A DNA stretch of 64,000 nt from Fen731 sp964481885. GTDB lineage: Bacteria; Actinomycetota; Humimicrobiia; Humimicrobiales; Humimicrobiaceae. The notes below the pieces were generated by a model. That model did not search any database. It saw only the letters and a list, made by a program, of their open reading frames with translations, and had not been told where the DNA came from. Both the position numbers and the translations under genes were made by a program. The stretch spans positions 1 through 64,000 of the forward strand of contig CAYZUS010000007.1 of assembly GCA_964481885.1 (NCBI GenBank). The letters are read 5' to 3'. Below, piece after piece: positions 45,010 through 53,809 of the stretch (within the stretch, counting starts at the first letter, position 1; each line of letters starts with the position of its first letter).

Positions 45010-45903
45010 TTATTTCATTATAAATTTTTTACCTGTCAGTTTTTCATATGCTGCAATATATCTTTCCGATGTCCTGGTAATGACATCTTCAGGCAATTCC
45101 GGAGGCATGGAATTTCTATCCCAATCAGTGCTTAACAAATAATCTCTTACATATTGTTTGTCAAAGCTTGGCTGCTGTTTGCCAGGCTCAAACCCTTTAA
45201 GTGGCCAGAACCTTGAAGAGTCCGGAGTCAATACTTCATCAACAAGAATTATTTCATCGTCAAGGGAACCGAATTCAAACTTTGTGTCAGCTATTATTAT
45301 TCCTTTTTTAAGCGCATATTCTGAAGCTTTAATATACAGTTTCAGGCTTTTCTCTTTTAGAAAATCAATAACTGAAGCACCAAAAAGATTTTTTGCTTCT
45401 TTTTCAGTAATAAGCATATCGTGGCCCACATCTTCTTTTGTTGTTGGAGTAAAAACAGGCTCAGGCAGCTTGTCGCACATTTTTAAACCTTCGGGCAGCC
45501 TGATATCTCCGATCCCGCCAGTCTTTTTATAATCCTCCCATCCCGAACCGGTGATATATCCCCTTACAACACATTCAACCGGTATAATTTGGGCTTTTCT
45601 GACTATGGCACTGCGTTCTTTAAGTATCGAGTTGTACTTTTTTATATTTTCAGGAAACAGGCCCGCATCAGTTTCTATAAGATGATTGTTTATAATATCT
45701 TTTAAATAATCAAACCAGAAATTCGAGATACTGTTAAGAACTGCACCTTTGTAAGGTATCAGGGAGGGCAATATATAATCAAATGCGGATATCCTGTCAG
45801 TTGTTACTATTAAAATCATGTCTTCAAAAGAAAACATTTCCCTAACTTTGCCGCTTTTAATTTTCTTGATTCCGCCTAATTCAACATCACCTATTAAAAT
45901 CAT
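45010..45903 (-). CDS. purC: Phosphoribosylaminoimidazole-succinocarboxamide synthase
   Basis: SAICAR synthase of purine biosynthesis: KIKSGKVREMFSFEDMILIV, PVECVVRGYITGSGWEDYKK, DTKFEFGSLDDEIILVDEVL and TPDSSRFW are diagnostic. 297 aa, the long form. ATG 45903. A tandem repeat array lies just upstream of the start. No other pur genes are in the window. Confidence 0.97.
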   Translation of the reverse strand: MILIGDVELGGIKKIKSGKVREMFSFEDMILIVTTDRISAFDYILPSLIPYKGAVLNSISNFWFDYLKDIINNHLIETDAGLFPENIKKYNSILKERSAIVRKAQIIPVECVVRGYITGSGWEDYKKTGGIGDIRLPEGLKMCDKLPEPVFTPTTKEDVGHDMLITEKEAKNLFGASVIDFLKEKSLKLYIKASEYALKKGIIIADTKFEFGSLDDEIILVDEVLTPDSSRFWPLKGFEPGKQQPSFDKQYVRDYLLSTDWDRNSMPPELPEDVITRTSERYIAAYEKLTGKKFIMK

Positions 45904-45956
45904 TTTCTCTCATCCTCCTGTGCAAACAATTTCTCTTTATTTCTTTTTATTAAATT

Positions 45957-46240
45957 TTTCAACATTTCGCAAACATTGAATATTTTTTATTTGAGTTTCA
46001 ACATTTCGCAAACATTGAATATTTTTTATTNNNNNNNNNNNNNNNNNNNNNNNNNNNNNNNNNNNNNNNNNNNNNNNNNNNNNNNNNNNNNNNNNNNNNN
46101 NNNNNNNNNNNNNNNNNNNNNNNNNNNNNNTTTCAACATTTCGCAAACATTGAATATTTTTTATTTGAGTTTCAACATTTATCAAACATTAAGTATTCGA
46201 CTTTCAACATTTTCGAGACTTTAAATATTTTTTATTCAAT
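45957..46240. repeat. 39-bp tandem repeat array interrupted by a gap
   Basis: Units beginning 'tttcaacatttcgcaaacat' start at 45957, 45996 and 46131, with diverged units at 46170 and 46202. The first three are identical over all bases visible. Both gap edges are repeat sequence, so the array is longer than shown. It lies between the mtnP 3' end and the purC start, within about 50 bp of the latter. No spacers occur, so it is not a CRISPR array. Confidence 0.93.
46031..46130. other. Assembly gap (100 N) inside the 39-bp array
   Basis: The gap sits between identical repeat units, most simply an assembly break caused by the array. Its true length is unknown. Confidence 0.99.
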
Positions 46241-46360
46241 TAAAAAAGTCAAAAAAACCTTTAGAATTCAGGCCTTCCGGATTAAATTGGGAAATATTGT
46301 TTCACCACTGGCAAAAGTAATCACCAAACAAAGTCAGGAAATAACCGTACACTTAGCTTA

Positions 46361-47170
46361 TCAGCTTATCACTGCCCCTTCCAGGGCGCGTGAGCATACA
46401 CACTGCCTGCTATTTGCCACTTTCGGAATTGCCGCAAACAACAGATCTTTTAGTTTTTCATTATTATCCTTAAATATTTTTATAACATCATGGCTTGTAA
46501 CCGGCCTGATTTCAGGATTCCCCTCAAGTCCCGTGTCATAATCAGTTACAAGAGAAATATTTACATAGCATATCTCTAGTTCTCTTGCCAGGGTTACCTC
46601 AGGGTACTGAGTCATATTGATAACTTCCCAATCCTGGCTGGAATACCATCTGCTTTCAGATTTTGTCGAAAATCTTGGACCCTGTATTACTACCACGGTG
46701 CCTCTGTGATGGCATGTAATATCCAGGTCCGTTGCAGATTCTATGGTAATTTTTCTTAGCTGCGGACAGTATGGTTCTGCAGTAGATATGTGCGTTACAT
46801 GGGGGCCATCATAGAAAGTGTCTATTCTGCTGTTTGTCCTGTCTACAAACTGGTCGCAAATCACAAAACTTCCAGGCCTTATCTGGGGCTGAAGGCTTCC
46901 GACTGCACATGGCGCAAATATCTGCTTTACACCGAGCTGCTTCATTGCGGAAACATTTGCCCTGAAATTAATTTTATGAGGAGGAATTGTGTGGTTCCTG
47001 CCATGCCTGGGAAGAAAAGCAACCCTCAGACCCTCAAGCTCGCCAATGACTATGGAATCTGAAGGTTTGCCATATTCAGTACTGACTTCCAGTTCTTCCG
47101 TAACTTTCAAAAAATTATAAAACCCTGAACCTCCAAAAACCCCTACATCGGCCTGAGATTTTACAGCCAT
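46361..47170 (-). CDS. mtnP: S-methyl-5'-thioadenosine phosphorylase
   Basis: Purine-nucleoside phosphorylase family 2: GVFGGSGFYNFL, PRHGRNHTIPPHKINFRANV, IQGPRFSTKSESRWY, and the substrate loop MTQYPEVTLARELEICYVNI with SLVTDYDTG. It cleaves methylthioadenosine to adenine and methylthioribose 1-phosphate. The His-rich PPHKINFR motif favours MTA over inosine or guanosine. 269 aa. The PfkB kinase lies 100 bp upstream in the same direction. Confidence 0.93.
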   Translation of the reverse strand: MAVKSQADVGVFGGSGFYNFLKVTEELEVSTEYGKPSDSIVIGELEGLRVAFLPRHGRNHTIPPHKINFRANVSAMKQLGVKQIFAPCAVGSLQPQIRPGSFVICDQFVDRTNSRIDTFYDGPHVTHISTAEPYCPQLRKITIESATDLDITCHHRGTVVVIQGPRFSTKSESRWYSSQDWEVINMTQYPEVTLARELEICYVNISLVTDYDTGLEGNPEIRPVTSHDVIKIFKDNNEKLKDLLFAAIPKVANSRQCVCSRALEGAVIS

Positions 47171-47268
47171 TTTTCTCCTCTTTCTTATAATAAAACAAAT
47201 ATTTAATTTATTTCGTTTCCCATTCTTTGACGAACACTTTATTTATAAAAAATAAATACTCAAATTTC

Positions 47269-48291
47269 TTACAATCCTTCCTGTGCCAGAAGCTCCAGCA
47301 ATGGTTTTTCAGGCCTGGCGCCATAATGGCTGATTATTTCTGCAGCTAAAATACTTCCCATCCTTCCGCAGGCATAAAGGCCTTTACCGATAAGCCATCC
47401 GTTTATAAAACCAGCGGCATACATATCGCCTGCACCGGTACTGTCTATAACTCCTGCACTCACAGGATCGACGCAGATAATTTCCTCTGCAGATATGATG
47501 CATGAGCCCTTCTCACCTCTGGTCAATGCAAAAATACAAGGAAGCTTTTTACAGCGCTCGACAGCTTCTTCAAAACTTTCAGTCTCAAAAAGGCTCATAA
47601 TTTCAATTTCATTGGCAAAAACCAAACCGGCATCTTCATTTATAATGTCGAAAAAATCACCACGGTTTCTGTCAACACAAAACTTGTCAGAAAGACTTAA
47701 TGCAATAATTGCTGAACTTTTTTTAGCAGCTGCCATGGCTTTTCTGATTGCTGACTTTGCACTGTCTTTATCCCAGAGATATCCCTCAATGTAGATAATT
47801 TTGGAATCTGATATTAAATTTTCATCTATATCTTCTGGGGCAATACTGCCTGCTATACCCAGACAGGTATTCATTGTTCGCTGCGCATCCGGTGTTGTGA
47901 GAACTATACAGCTAGCAGTTGCTTGTGCATCCTGGCCGACTGCTTTTATCGTATTAAAAAATACTCCCAGTTTTTTTAGTTCCTGTTCAAAAGCATTACC
48001 GAAATCATCATCTTTGATTTTACCTATAAAAGCCGTTTTATTGCCAAGGACTGCCAGGCCCGCTATTGTGTTTGCGGCAGAACCACCTGAAACTATTCGG
48101 ACCGTATCTATGCCTGATTTAAGTTTTAAAGCATCGTTCTCTTCAATAAGGCACATGGTCCCTTTATTCAGTGAATTGACTGATAAAAAATCGTCGCTGA
48201 CATTTGCAATAACGTCAACTATTGCGTTTCCGATTCCTGTAACATCAATTTTTTTGTCGCTTCCGTTAACATCAATTTTTTTATTGTTCAT
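47269..48291 (-). CDS. PfkB-family carbohydrate kinase, adenosine kinase-like
   Basis: Ribokinase-fold kinase: N-terminal GIGNAIVDVIANVSDDFL, SGGSAANTIAGLAVLG, ALTRGEKGSCI and the catalytic DSTGAGDMYAAGFINGWL. The pattern and the MTA phosphorylase neighbour suggest adenosine or a related nucleoside as substrate. The first 27 residues carry a 9-codon duplication (KKIDVNGSD, KKIDVTGIG), which places the true family start at the second copy. 340 aa. Confidence 0.9.
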   Translation of the reverse strand: MNNKKIDVNGSDKKIDVTGIGNAIVDVIANVSDDFLSVNSLNKGTMCLIEENDALKLKSGIDTVRIVSGGSAANTIAGLAVLGNKTAFIGKIKDDDFGNAFEQELKKLGVFFNTIKAVGQDAQATASCIVLTTPDAQRTMNTCLGIAGSIAPEDIDENLISDSKIIYIEGYLWDKDSAKSAIRKAMAAAKKSSAIIALSLSDKFCVDRNRGDFFDIINEDAGLVFANEIEIMSLFETESFEEAVERCKKLPCIFALTRGEKGSCIISAEEIICVDPVSAGVIDSTGAGDMYAAGFINGWLIGKGLYACGRMGSILAAEIISHYGARPEKPLLELLAQEGL

Positions 48292-48800
48292 AGTTTTAAA
48301 AATGATTGGTTACTCAGCTTAAATTCGAATTAGTAAATATGATTTTTTTTGCTGAGTCATAAAATGATATTAATAAAAATTTTTCTAAAACATTTTAAGT
48401 TTTTTATGTTTTTTTTTCAAATAAGATTATTTTTATTGCAACGGCCATTTAAAAATGTCCTATTCTTAGATCCTATTATCGGCCATTTAAAAATATCCTA
48501 TTCTTAGATCCCACTATCAGCCATTTAGAAATTGCATTCCCTTATCCTGTATATCAACACGGTTAGCTCCAGAAGTGCTGGTTCTGAATATGTTAAATTA
48601 AAAGATTATTATAATAAAATTTTCTGCCCCATTTATCAGTCGATATTTTTTTTATTTTTTTAGTGGAGTTTCAGTGTGGAAGTAAAAAATATTTATGAAA
48701 TAGCCCTTTTAAAATACCACGACAAATTATATTGTTGTTTTATAAGTAAAATTTTTATAAAAGAAATTCAGGCAAAATAAAAAGAAAGGTACCTATAATC
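48292..48800. other. Intergenic region with a 38-bp repeat
   Basis: About 500 bp between divergent genes with no reading frame of interest. The middle holds the repeat listed at 48443. The right half is very A/T-rich and must contain the promoter of the FMN reductase gene. Confidence 0.5.
48443..48545. repeat. 38-bp tandem repeat
   Basis: Units beginning 'ggccatttaaaaatgtccta' start at 48443 and 48481 (three or four mismatches), with a diverged third from 48519 ('agccatttagaaattgca'). Confidence 0.85.
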
Positions 48801-49421
48801 ATGAATGTGCTTTTAATCAACGGAAGTCCAAATAAAAATGGCTGCACTTATACGGCCCTTAATGAGGTTGCAATACAGCTGAATTTACAAGGAATTGAAA
48901 CTAATATTTTTCATATCGGCAACAAACCCATCCGGGGATGTTTGAATTGTGGGAAATGTGCTGAAAGTGGATATTGCATTTATAAAGATGACAGGGTTAA
49001 TGAGTGTGTCGACCTGGCAAAAAATTCAGATGGTATTGTTATTGGTTCTCCTGTTTATTATGCCGCTCCTAACGGAATGTTATGTGCATTTTTGGATCGT
49101 ATGTTTTTTATGAAGGAATCCGGGTATGAGTATAAGCCCGCTGCTGCAGTTGTTAATTGCCGGCGAGGTGGAGCAAGTGCTGCATTTGACAGACTGAACA
49201 AGTATTTTACCATTTCCAATATGCCTGTAGTTTCATCTCAGTATTGGAACTCAACTCACGGATTTACACCGGAAGAGGTAAAGCAGGATTTGGAAGGCAT
49301 GCAGACCATGCGTACCTTGGGCAATAATTTGGCATGGTTGATGAAATGCATCGAAGCTGCAAAGAATATTGTTCCATACCCGGTGAAAGAAGATCGAAAA
49401 ATAACAAACTTTATTCGATAA
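48801..49421 (+). CDS. NADPH-dependent FMN reductase/iron-sulfur flavoprotein-like protein
   Basis: Flavodoxin-fold protein: VLLINGSPNKNGCTYTALNE binds the FMN phosphate, GSPVYYAAPNGMLCAFLDRMF is the isoalloxazine loop. A compact cysteine motif RGCLNCGKCAESGYC may hold an Fe-S cluster, as in iron-sulfur flavoproteins of anaerobes. 206 aa. ATG 48801 with AAAGG upstream. Electron partner unknown. Confidence 0.9.
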   Translation: MNVLLINGSPNKNGCTYTALNEVAIQLNLQGIETNIFHIGNKPIRGCLNCGKCAESGYCIYKDDRVNECVDLAKNSDGIVIGSPVYYAAPNGMLCAFLDRMFFMKESGYEYKPAAAVVNCRRGGASAAFDRLNKYFTISNMPVVSSQYWNSTHGFTPEEVKQDLEGMQTMRTLGNNLAWLMKCIEAAKNIVPYPVKEDRKITNFIR

Positions 49422-49588
49422 GTATTTGTGCTTTACGAAAAAAACAAATATCGAATTTAAACCAATTAATATTTTTTTTAATTAAAAATATTTGGAATTT
49501 CCTGATATTATGGAAGAATCGTGGAATAATCATGCTGTCTGTTATTTTTTAAATCAAACCAAGTCAAAGTTGTGAAAGGATAAAAAAA

Positions 49589-49984
49589 ATTAAAACCATA
49601 GATATAAAAAGCAGCAAAAGAATAGAATTTATTGATATCACAGAAAAAATTAATAACATAATCAGGCAATCCGGAATAACTGAAGGCGCCTGCTTTATCA
49701 CTGTTCCCCACACCACTGCGGCGATAACTATTAATGAAAACTCGGACCCGGATGTTGTGCGTGATATTTTAAACAAAACAGGCAGGCTAATCCCACAGGT
49801 TGAAGGCTATGCCCACATGGAAGGCAACTCTGATGCACACATCAAGTCAAGCTTTTTTAGCCCTTCCCTTTCATTGATAATAAATGAAAACAGGCTTCTG
49901 CTGGGAGTCTGGCAGGCAGTTTATTTTTGTGAATTTGACGGACCGAGAAACAGACAAGTTTATATAAAATCAATACAAGGATAG
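49589..49984 (+). CDS. yjbQ: YjbQ/UPF0047-family protein with a likely ATT start codon
   Basis: The frame encodes a complete UPF0047 domain: RIEFIDITEKINNIIRQSG, GACFITVPHTTAAITINENS, GYAHMEGNSDAHIKSSFF, LLLGVWQAVYFCEFDGPRNR. Some members show thiamine-phosphate synthase activity. Between the in-frame stop near 49552 and the conserved core there is no ATG, GTG or TTG. The sequence AAAGGA lies 8 nt before ATT 49589, which would start the protein at the usual family position (131 aa). The first ATG is deep in the domain. rarA follows after 1 bp. Confidence 0.85.
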   Translation: MKTIDIKSSKRIEFIDITEKINNIIRQSGITEGACFITVPHTTAAITINENSDPDVVRDILNKTGRLIPQVEGYAHMEGNSDAHIKSSFFSPSLSLIINENRLLLGVWQAVYFCEFDGPRNRQVYIKSIQG

Positions 49985-49985
49985 T

Positions 49986-51377
49986 ATGGATATTTCTGAA
50001 AATACTGGCGATAGCCTGAAAATACAGCCTTCTGCAAAATATGCTCCGCTTGCTGACAGGATGCGCCCACTTGAGCTTGATGAATTCATAGGTCAGGAAC
50101 ATATAGTGGGAAAAGGAAAAATACTGCAAAGAATGATAGAAGAAGACAGGATATTTTCCATGATTCTCTGGGGCCCGCCGGGATGCGGAAAGACCACCCT
50201 TGCCAGGATTATTGCCAACAAAACTCAGAGTAACTTTATTTCTTATTCTGCGGTCATCTCCGGAATAAAGCAAATTAAGGAGGTAATGGAAATTGCCCAT
50301 ATTGAGCAACAAACCCATAATAAAAGGACGATCATTTTCATAGATGAAATCCACAGATTCAATAAGGCTCAACAGGATGCATTCCTTCCTTATGTTGAGG
50401 AAGGCACCATAATACTTATCGGGGCCACAACTGAAAACCCATCTTTTGAAATAATATCTGCGCTTCTTTCAAGATGCAAAGTATTCGTCTTAAATAAGTT
50501 AAATGAAGACGAAATAGCGCTTTTGCTAAAGCGTTCTCTTATCGATAAAAAAAGAGGATACGGCAACTATAAGGTTGAAGTCGAGGATGAGACTATTGAA
50601 TATCTGGCAGGCTATAGCGATGGCGATTCAAGAGTCGCATACAATATTCTTGAGATGGCAGTTACAAGCTCTGAAACTGACCTGGGACAGGAACATAAAA
50701 AATCTTCGAAAAATTTTCAGATAAAAATAGATATTCCTCTTATTGAAAATATCATCCAGAAAAAGGCGCTGCTATACGATAAGGGCGGCGAAGAGCATTA
50801 TAATATTATATCTGCACTTCATAAAAGCCTGAGGGGCAGCGACCCTGACGCAGCTGTATACTGGACCATAAGAATGCTCGAAAGCGGTGAGGATCCCCTT
50901 TATATCCTGAGGCGGATGGTAAGGTTTGCTTCAGAGGATGTCGGACTTGCTGATCCGAATGCCCTTGGCATGGCTATTGCAGCAAAGGCGGCTTTTGAAT
51001 TCATCGGTCCGCCCGAAGGATACCTTGCAATCATACAGACTGCAATATATCTTGCGATTACACCCAAAAGCAATGCAATATACAAGACTTATTCAAATAC
51101 AATGGAAGATATCAGAAGATTCCAGTCTCTTCCGGTTCCCTATCACATCAGGAATGCGCCTACAAAGCTCATGAAGAATATCGGCTACTCAAAGGGATAC
51201 ATTTATCCGCATAATCATGAAAATGCCATTGTGTACCAGTCATTCCTGCCTGATGAGATTAAGGGCAAAAAGTATTATTTCCCAACCGAAAGAGGATATG
51301 AAAAAGAACTGAAATCAAGGCTGGAAAAAATAAACGACTACAAGCAAAAACTTAAAAAAGACAGTGAAAACAAATAA
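49986..51377 (+). CDS. rarA: Replication-associated recombination protein A (RarA/MgsA)
   Basis: AAA+ clamp-loader-like ATPase acting at stalled forks. Walker A WGPPGCGKTTLARIIANKT, Walker B IIFIDEIHRFNKAQQDAFLP, sensor ATTENPSFE and the C-terminal tetramerisation region ending in YYFPTERGYEKELKSRL. 463 aa, ATG 49986. Convergent with asd, with only one base between the stops. Confidence 0.96.
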   Translation: MDISENTGDSLKIQPSAKYAPLADRMRPLELDEFIGQEHIVGKGKILQRMIEEDRIFSMILWGPPGCGKTTLARIIANKTQSNFISYSAVISGIKQIKEVMEIAHIEQQTHNKRTIIFIDEIHRFNKAQQDAFLPYVEEGTIILIGATTENPSFEIISALLSRCKVFVLNKLNEDEIALLLKRSLIDKKRGYGNYKVEVEDETIEYLAGYSDGDSRVAYNILEMAVTSSETDLGQEHKKSSKNFQIKIDIPLIENIIQKKALLYDKGGEEHYNIISALHKSLRGSDPDAAVYWTIRMLESGEDPLYILRRMVRFASEDVGLADPNALGMAIAAKAAFEFIGPPEGYLAIIQTAIYLAITPKSNAIYKTYSNTMEDIRRFQSLPVPYHIRNAPTKLMKNIGYSKGYIYPHNHENAIVYQSFLPDEIKGKKYYFPTERGYEKELKSRLEKINDYKQKLKKDSENK

Positions 51378-51378
51378 T

Positions 51379-52392
51379 TTATTTATTGTTTATCAGCAAC
51401 TCTGCAATCTGTATTGCATTTAATGCTGCGCCCTTTCTTAGCTGATCCCCTACAATCCACATGGCAAGGCCATTGTCAACCGAGATGTCTTCTCTTATTC
51501 TTCCCACATACACATCATCCCGGCCTGAAGAGTCAAGAGGGGTCGGATAGGACAGATTTGATATATCATCCTTAAGAGTAACACCCGGAGCCTTAGAGAG
51601 TGCTTCCCTGGCCTGTGCTACGCTTATTTTTTCTTTCGTTTCAATATTTAAAGACTCTGAGTGAGAGGTAAACACCGGAACTCTCACGGTAGTTGCGCTT
51701 ACCTTCATATTAAAATCATTAAATATCTTCCTTGTTTCATGATGCATCTTCATTTCTTCTTTTGTATACCCGTTTTCAAGAAATACATCTATATGAGGTA
51801 TTACATTAAATGCAATCTGTACAGGGAAAATATTTTTAATTACCTGGCTTTTGCTATCGCACATTATCTGCCTTGACTGCTCCTCGAGCTCGAGAATTGC
51901 TTTTGCGCCAGCGCCGGACACAGCCTGATATGTCGATACCACTATCCTTTTAATGGGTGAAATATCATATAAGGGTTTTACTGCAACTGCCATAATTATT
52001 GTCGAGCAGTTTGGATTTGCAATAATACCTTTATGCTTGAATGCATCTTCTGGATTGACCTCCGGAATGACCAGCGGTATTTCAGGATCCATCCTGAAAG
52101 CGCTGCTGTTATCGATTACTACTGCTCCACTGTCTGCAGCGTATTTTGCAAATTCTTTCGACCTTGAGGCGCCTGCGGAAAAAAGGGCTATGTCAATATT
52201 TTTAAAAGAATCCGCTGAAAGTTCCTGTACTTCAAACTGTTCATTTTTAAATTCGATCTTTTTACCTGCAGATCTTGCAGAAGCAAGAAGTGTCAGCGAC
52301 TTTATCGGAAAAGACCTTTCTTCAAGAATTGACAGAAACACATTCCCAACTGCCCCTGTAGCCCCTGCAATTGCCACATTATATTCTTTCAA
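51379..52392 (-). CDS. asd: Aspartate-semialdehyde dehydrogenase
   Basis: Reduces aspartyl phosphate to the semialdehyde for lysine, threonine, methionine and cell-wall synthesis. NADP-binding AIAGATGAVGNVFLSILEE, catalytic Cys in IANPNCSTIIMAVAVKP and the YQAVSGAGAKAI and GRIREDISVDNGLAMWIVGDQ motifs. TTG 52392 is preferred (GGAG 7 nt upstream); the frame extends two codons further. It follows lysC directly. Confidence 0.96.
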   Translation of the reverse strand: MKEYNVAIAGATGAVGNVFLSILEERSFPIKSLTLLASARSAGKKIEFKNEQFEVQELSADSFKNIDIALFSAGASRSKEFAKYAADSGAVVIDNSSAFRMDPEIPLVIPEVNPEDAFKHKGIIANPNCSTIIMAVAVKPLYDISPIKRIVVSTYQAVSGAGAKAILELEEQSRQIMCDSKSQVIKNIFPVQIAFNVIPHIDVFLENGYTKEEMKMHHETRKIFNDFNMKVSATTVRVPVFTSHSESLNIETKEKISVAQAREALSKAPGVTLKDDISNLSYPTPLDSSGRDDVYVGRIREDISVDNGLAMWIVGDQLRKGAALNAIQIAELLINNK

Positions 52393-52394
52393 AA

Positions 52395-53651
52395 TCAATC
52401 TCCTTTATATACTTCACGTTTTTCCAAACCAAAACCGGCATGCAGTATCCTTACCGCACTTTTAACCTGTTCTTTCTTTATCACACAAGATATCCTGATA
52501 GGTGAAGTGCTTATCATTTGAATATTTATTCCCTCATTTGCAAACAATTCAAACATCTTTGCAGCAACTCCCGGATGGGTCTGCATTCCTGCCCCGACAA
52601 TTGACACTTTTGCTACATCCGCATCGATATCCAGGCTTGAATACGATACTGTATCTTTCAGGCCTTCAAGTATTTTCTGTGCAATCGATAGGTCTTCATT
52701 CCTGACAGTAAATGAGATTGTTGCAATTCCTTTTTCGCCAATATTCTGGACTATCAGGTCGACGCTTATATTATTTTGTGCAAAAGCTCCAAAAAGCCCG
52801 GATGCGATGCCTGGTTTGTCCTGCAGGCCAAAAACAGTAATTTTAACCTGGCTTGGGTCATACGCAACTCCTGTTACAAGAGGCCTCTCCATTTTATCGT
52901 TCTTTTTAAAATCTTCCATAACCCATGTCCCTTCATTATCGTTAAAACTTGATCTAACCTGTATTATTACGTCGTGTTTCCTGGCAAACTCAACAGCTCT
53001 CAGATGCAGGACCTTTGCGCCTGAGGAAGCAAGCTCAAGCATTTCTTCAAATGAAAGCGTGTCAATTTTCTGTGCATCCGCAACTACATTTGGGTCCGTT
53101 GTATAGACTCCGTCAACATCAGTATATATCTCGCAGTACTTTGCTTTAAGGGCCGCCGCAATGGCAACAGCAGTTGTATCGGAGCCCCCCCTTCCAAGAG
53201 TTGTGATGTCCCCAAATGAGTTTAGGCCCTGGAAACCTGCGATTACCACTATGTTTCCATTCCTGATTTCTTTTAAGATCCTTGTGCCATTTATAAAAAG
53301 GATCTTGGCATTTGAATATATGTCATCAGTATGAATACCTGCCTGTATGCCTGTCATGGATATTGCATCATACCCCTTTTCCTGAATGGCAAGGGCAAGA
53401 AGCGCAACGGATACCTGCTCTCCGGTAGAAAGAAGCATATCCATTTCCCGCCTGTTATGATTTTTTGCAACACTGTTTGCAAGATCTATTAAATCGTCTG
53501 TCGTATCCCCCATTGCCGACACGACTACAACCACATCCGAACCGTTATTTTTTGCTTTTATTACCCTGTCGGCAACTCTTTTTATTCTGTCAGCATCGCC
53601 TACAGAAGTTCCGCCGAATTTCATTACTATGATATCTTTTTTCGTTTGCAT
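52395..53651 (-). CDS. lysC: Aspartokinase
   Basis: First step of the aspartate family. Kinase domain IVMKFGGTSVGDADRIKRVA and ITTLGRGGSDTTAVAIAAALK; two C-terminal ACT domains (VFGLQDKPGIASGLFGAFA; VSIVGAGMQTHPGVAAKMFE) for feedback control by lysine or threonine. 418 aa, ATG 53651. Operon with asd. Confidence 0.97.
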   Translation of the reverse strand: MQTKKDIIVMKFGGTSVGDADRIKRVADRVIKAKNNGSDVVVVVSAMGDTTDDLIDLANSVAKNHNRREMDMLLSTGEQVSVALLALAIQEKGYDAISMTGIQAGIHTDDIYSNAKILFINGTRILKEIRNGNIVVIAGFQGLNSFGDITTLGRGGSDTTAVAIAAALKAKYCEIYTDVDGVYTTDPNVVADAQKIDTLSFEEMLELASSGAKVLHLRAVEFARKHDVIIQVRSSFNDNEGTWVMEDFKKNDKMERPLVTGVAYDPSQVKITVFGLQDKPGIASGLFGAFAQNNISVDLIVQNIGEKGIATISFTVRNEDLSIAQKILEGLKDTVSYSSLDIDADVAKVSIVGAGMQTHPGVAAKMFELFANEGINIQMISTSPIRISCVIKKEQVKSAVRILHAGFGLEKREVYKGD

Positions 53652-53732
53652 GTTTTATCTTGTTTGTCCGTAAATATTTTTAATTTTATTAATATTTTAT
53701 TATTTATCACCCTGAAAATAATAGCAGAAATT

Positions 53733-53771
53733 ATACAATCTATACACTTTCGTGTATAGATTGTATTTTTT
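53733..53771. terminator. Hairpin between nifJ and lysC
   Basis: A perfect 15-bp stem ATACAATCTATACAC / GTGTATAGATTGTAT closes on a TTTC loop, about 45 bp beyond the nifJ stop. The run of T follows on the plus strand, while both flanking genes run leftward; leftward RNA would end in the weaker UAUAAUUU. Most likely the nifJ terminator. Confidence 0.75.
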
Positions 53772-53809
53772 TAAATATTTTATAACCCGGGTTTAAGCTT
53801 AAGTCCTGC

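Noticed and set aside
45976..46224. Reading frames across the 39-bp array on both strands
   Set aside because: They exist only because the period is a multiple of three and they bridge 100 N; no start signal or family.
45957..46240. CRISPR array
   Set aside because: Units are directly adjacent with no unique spacers and no cas genes are present; it is a plain tandem repeat.
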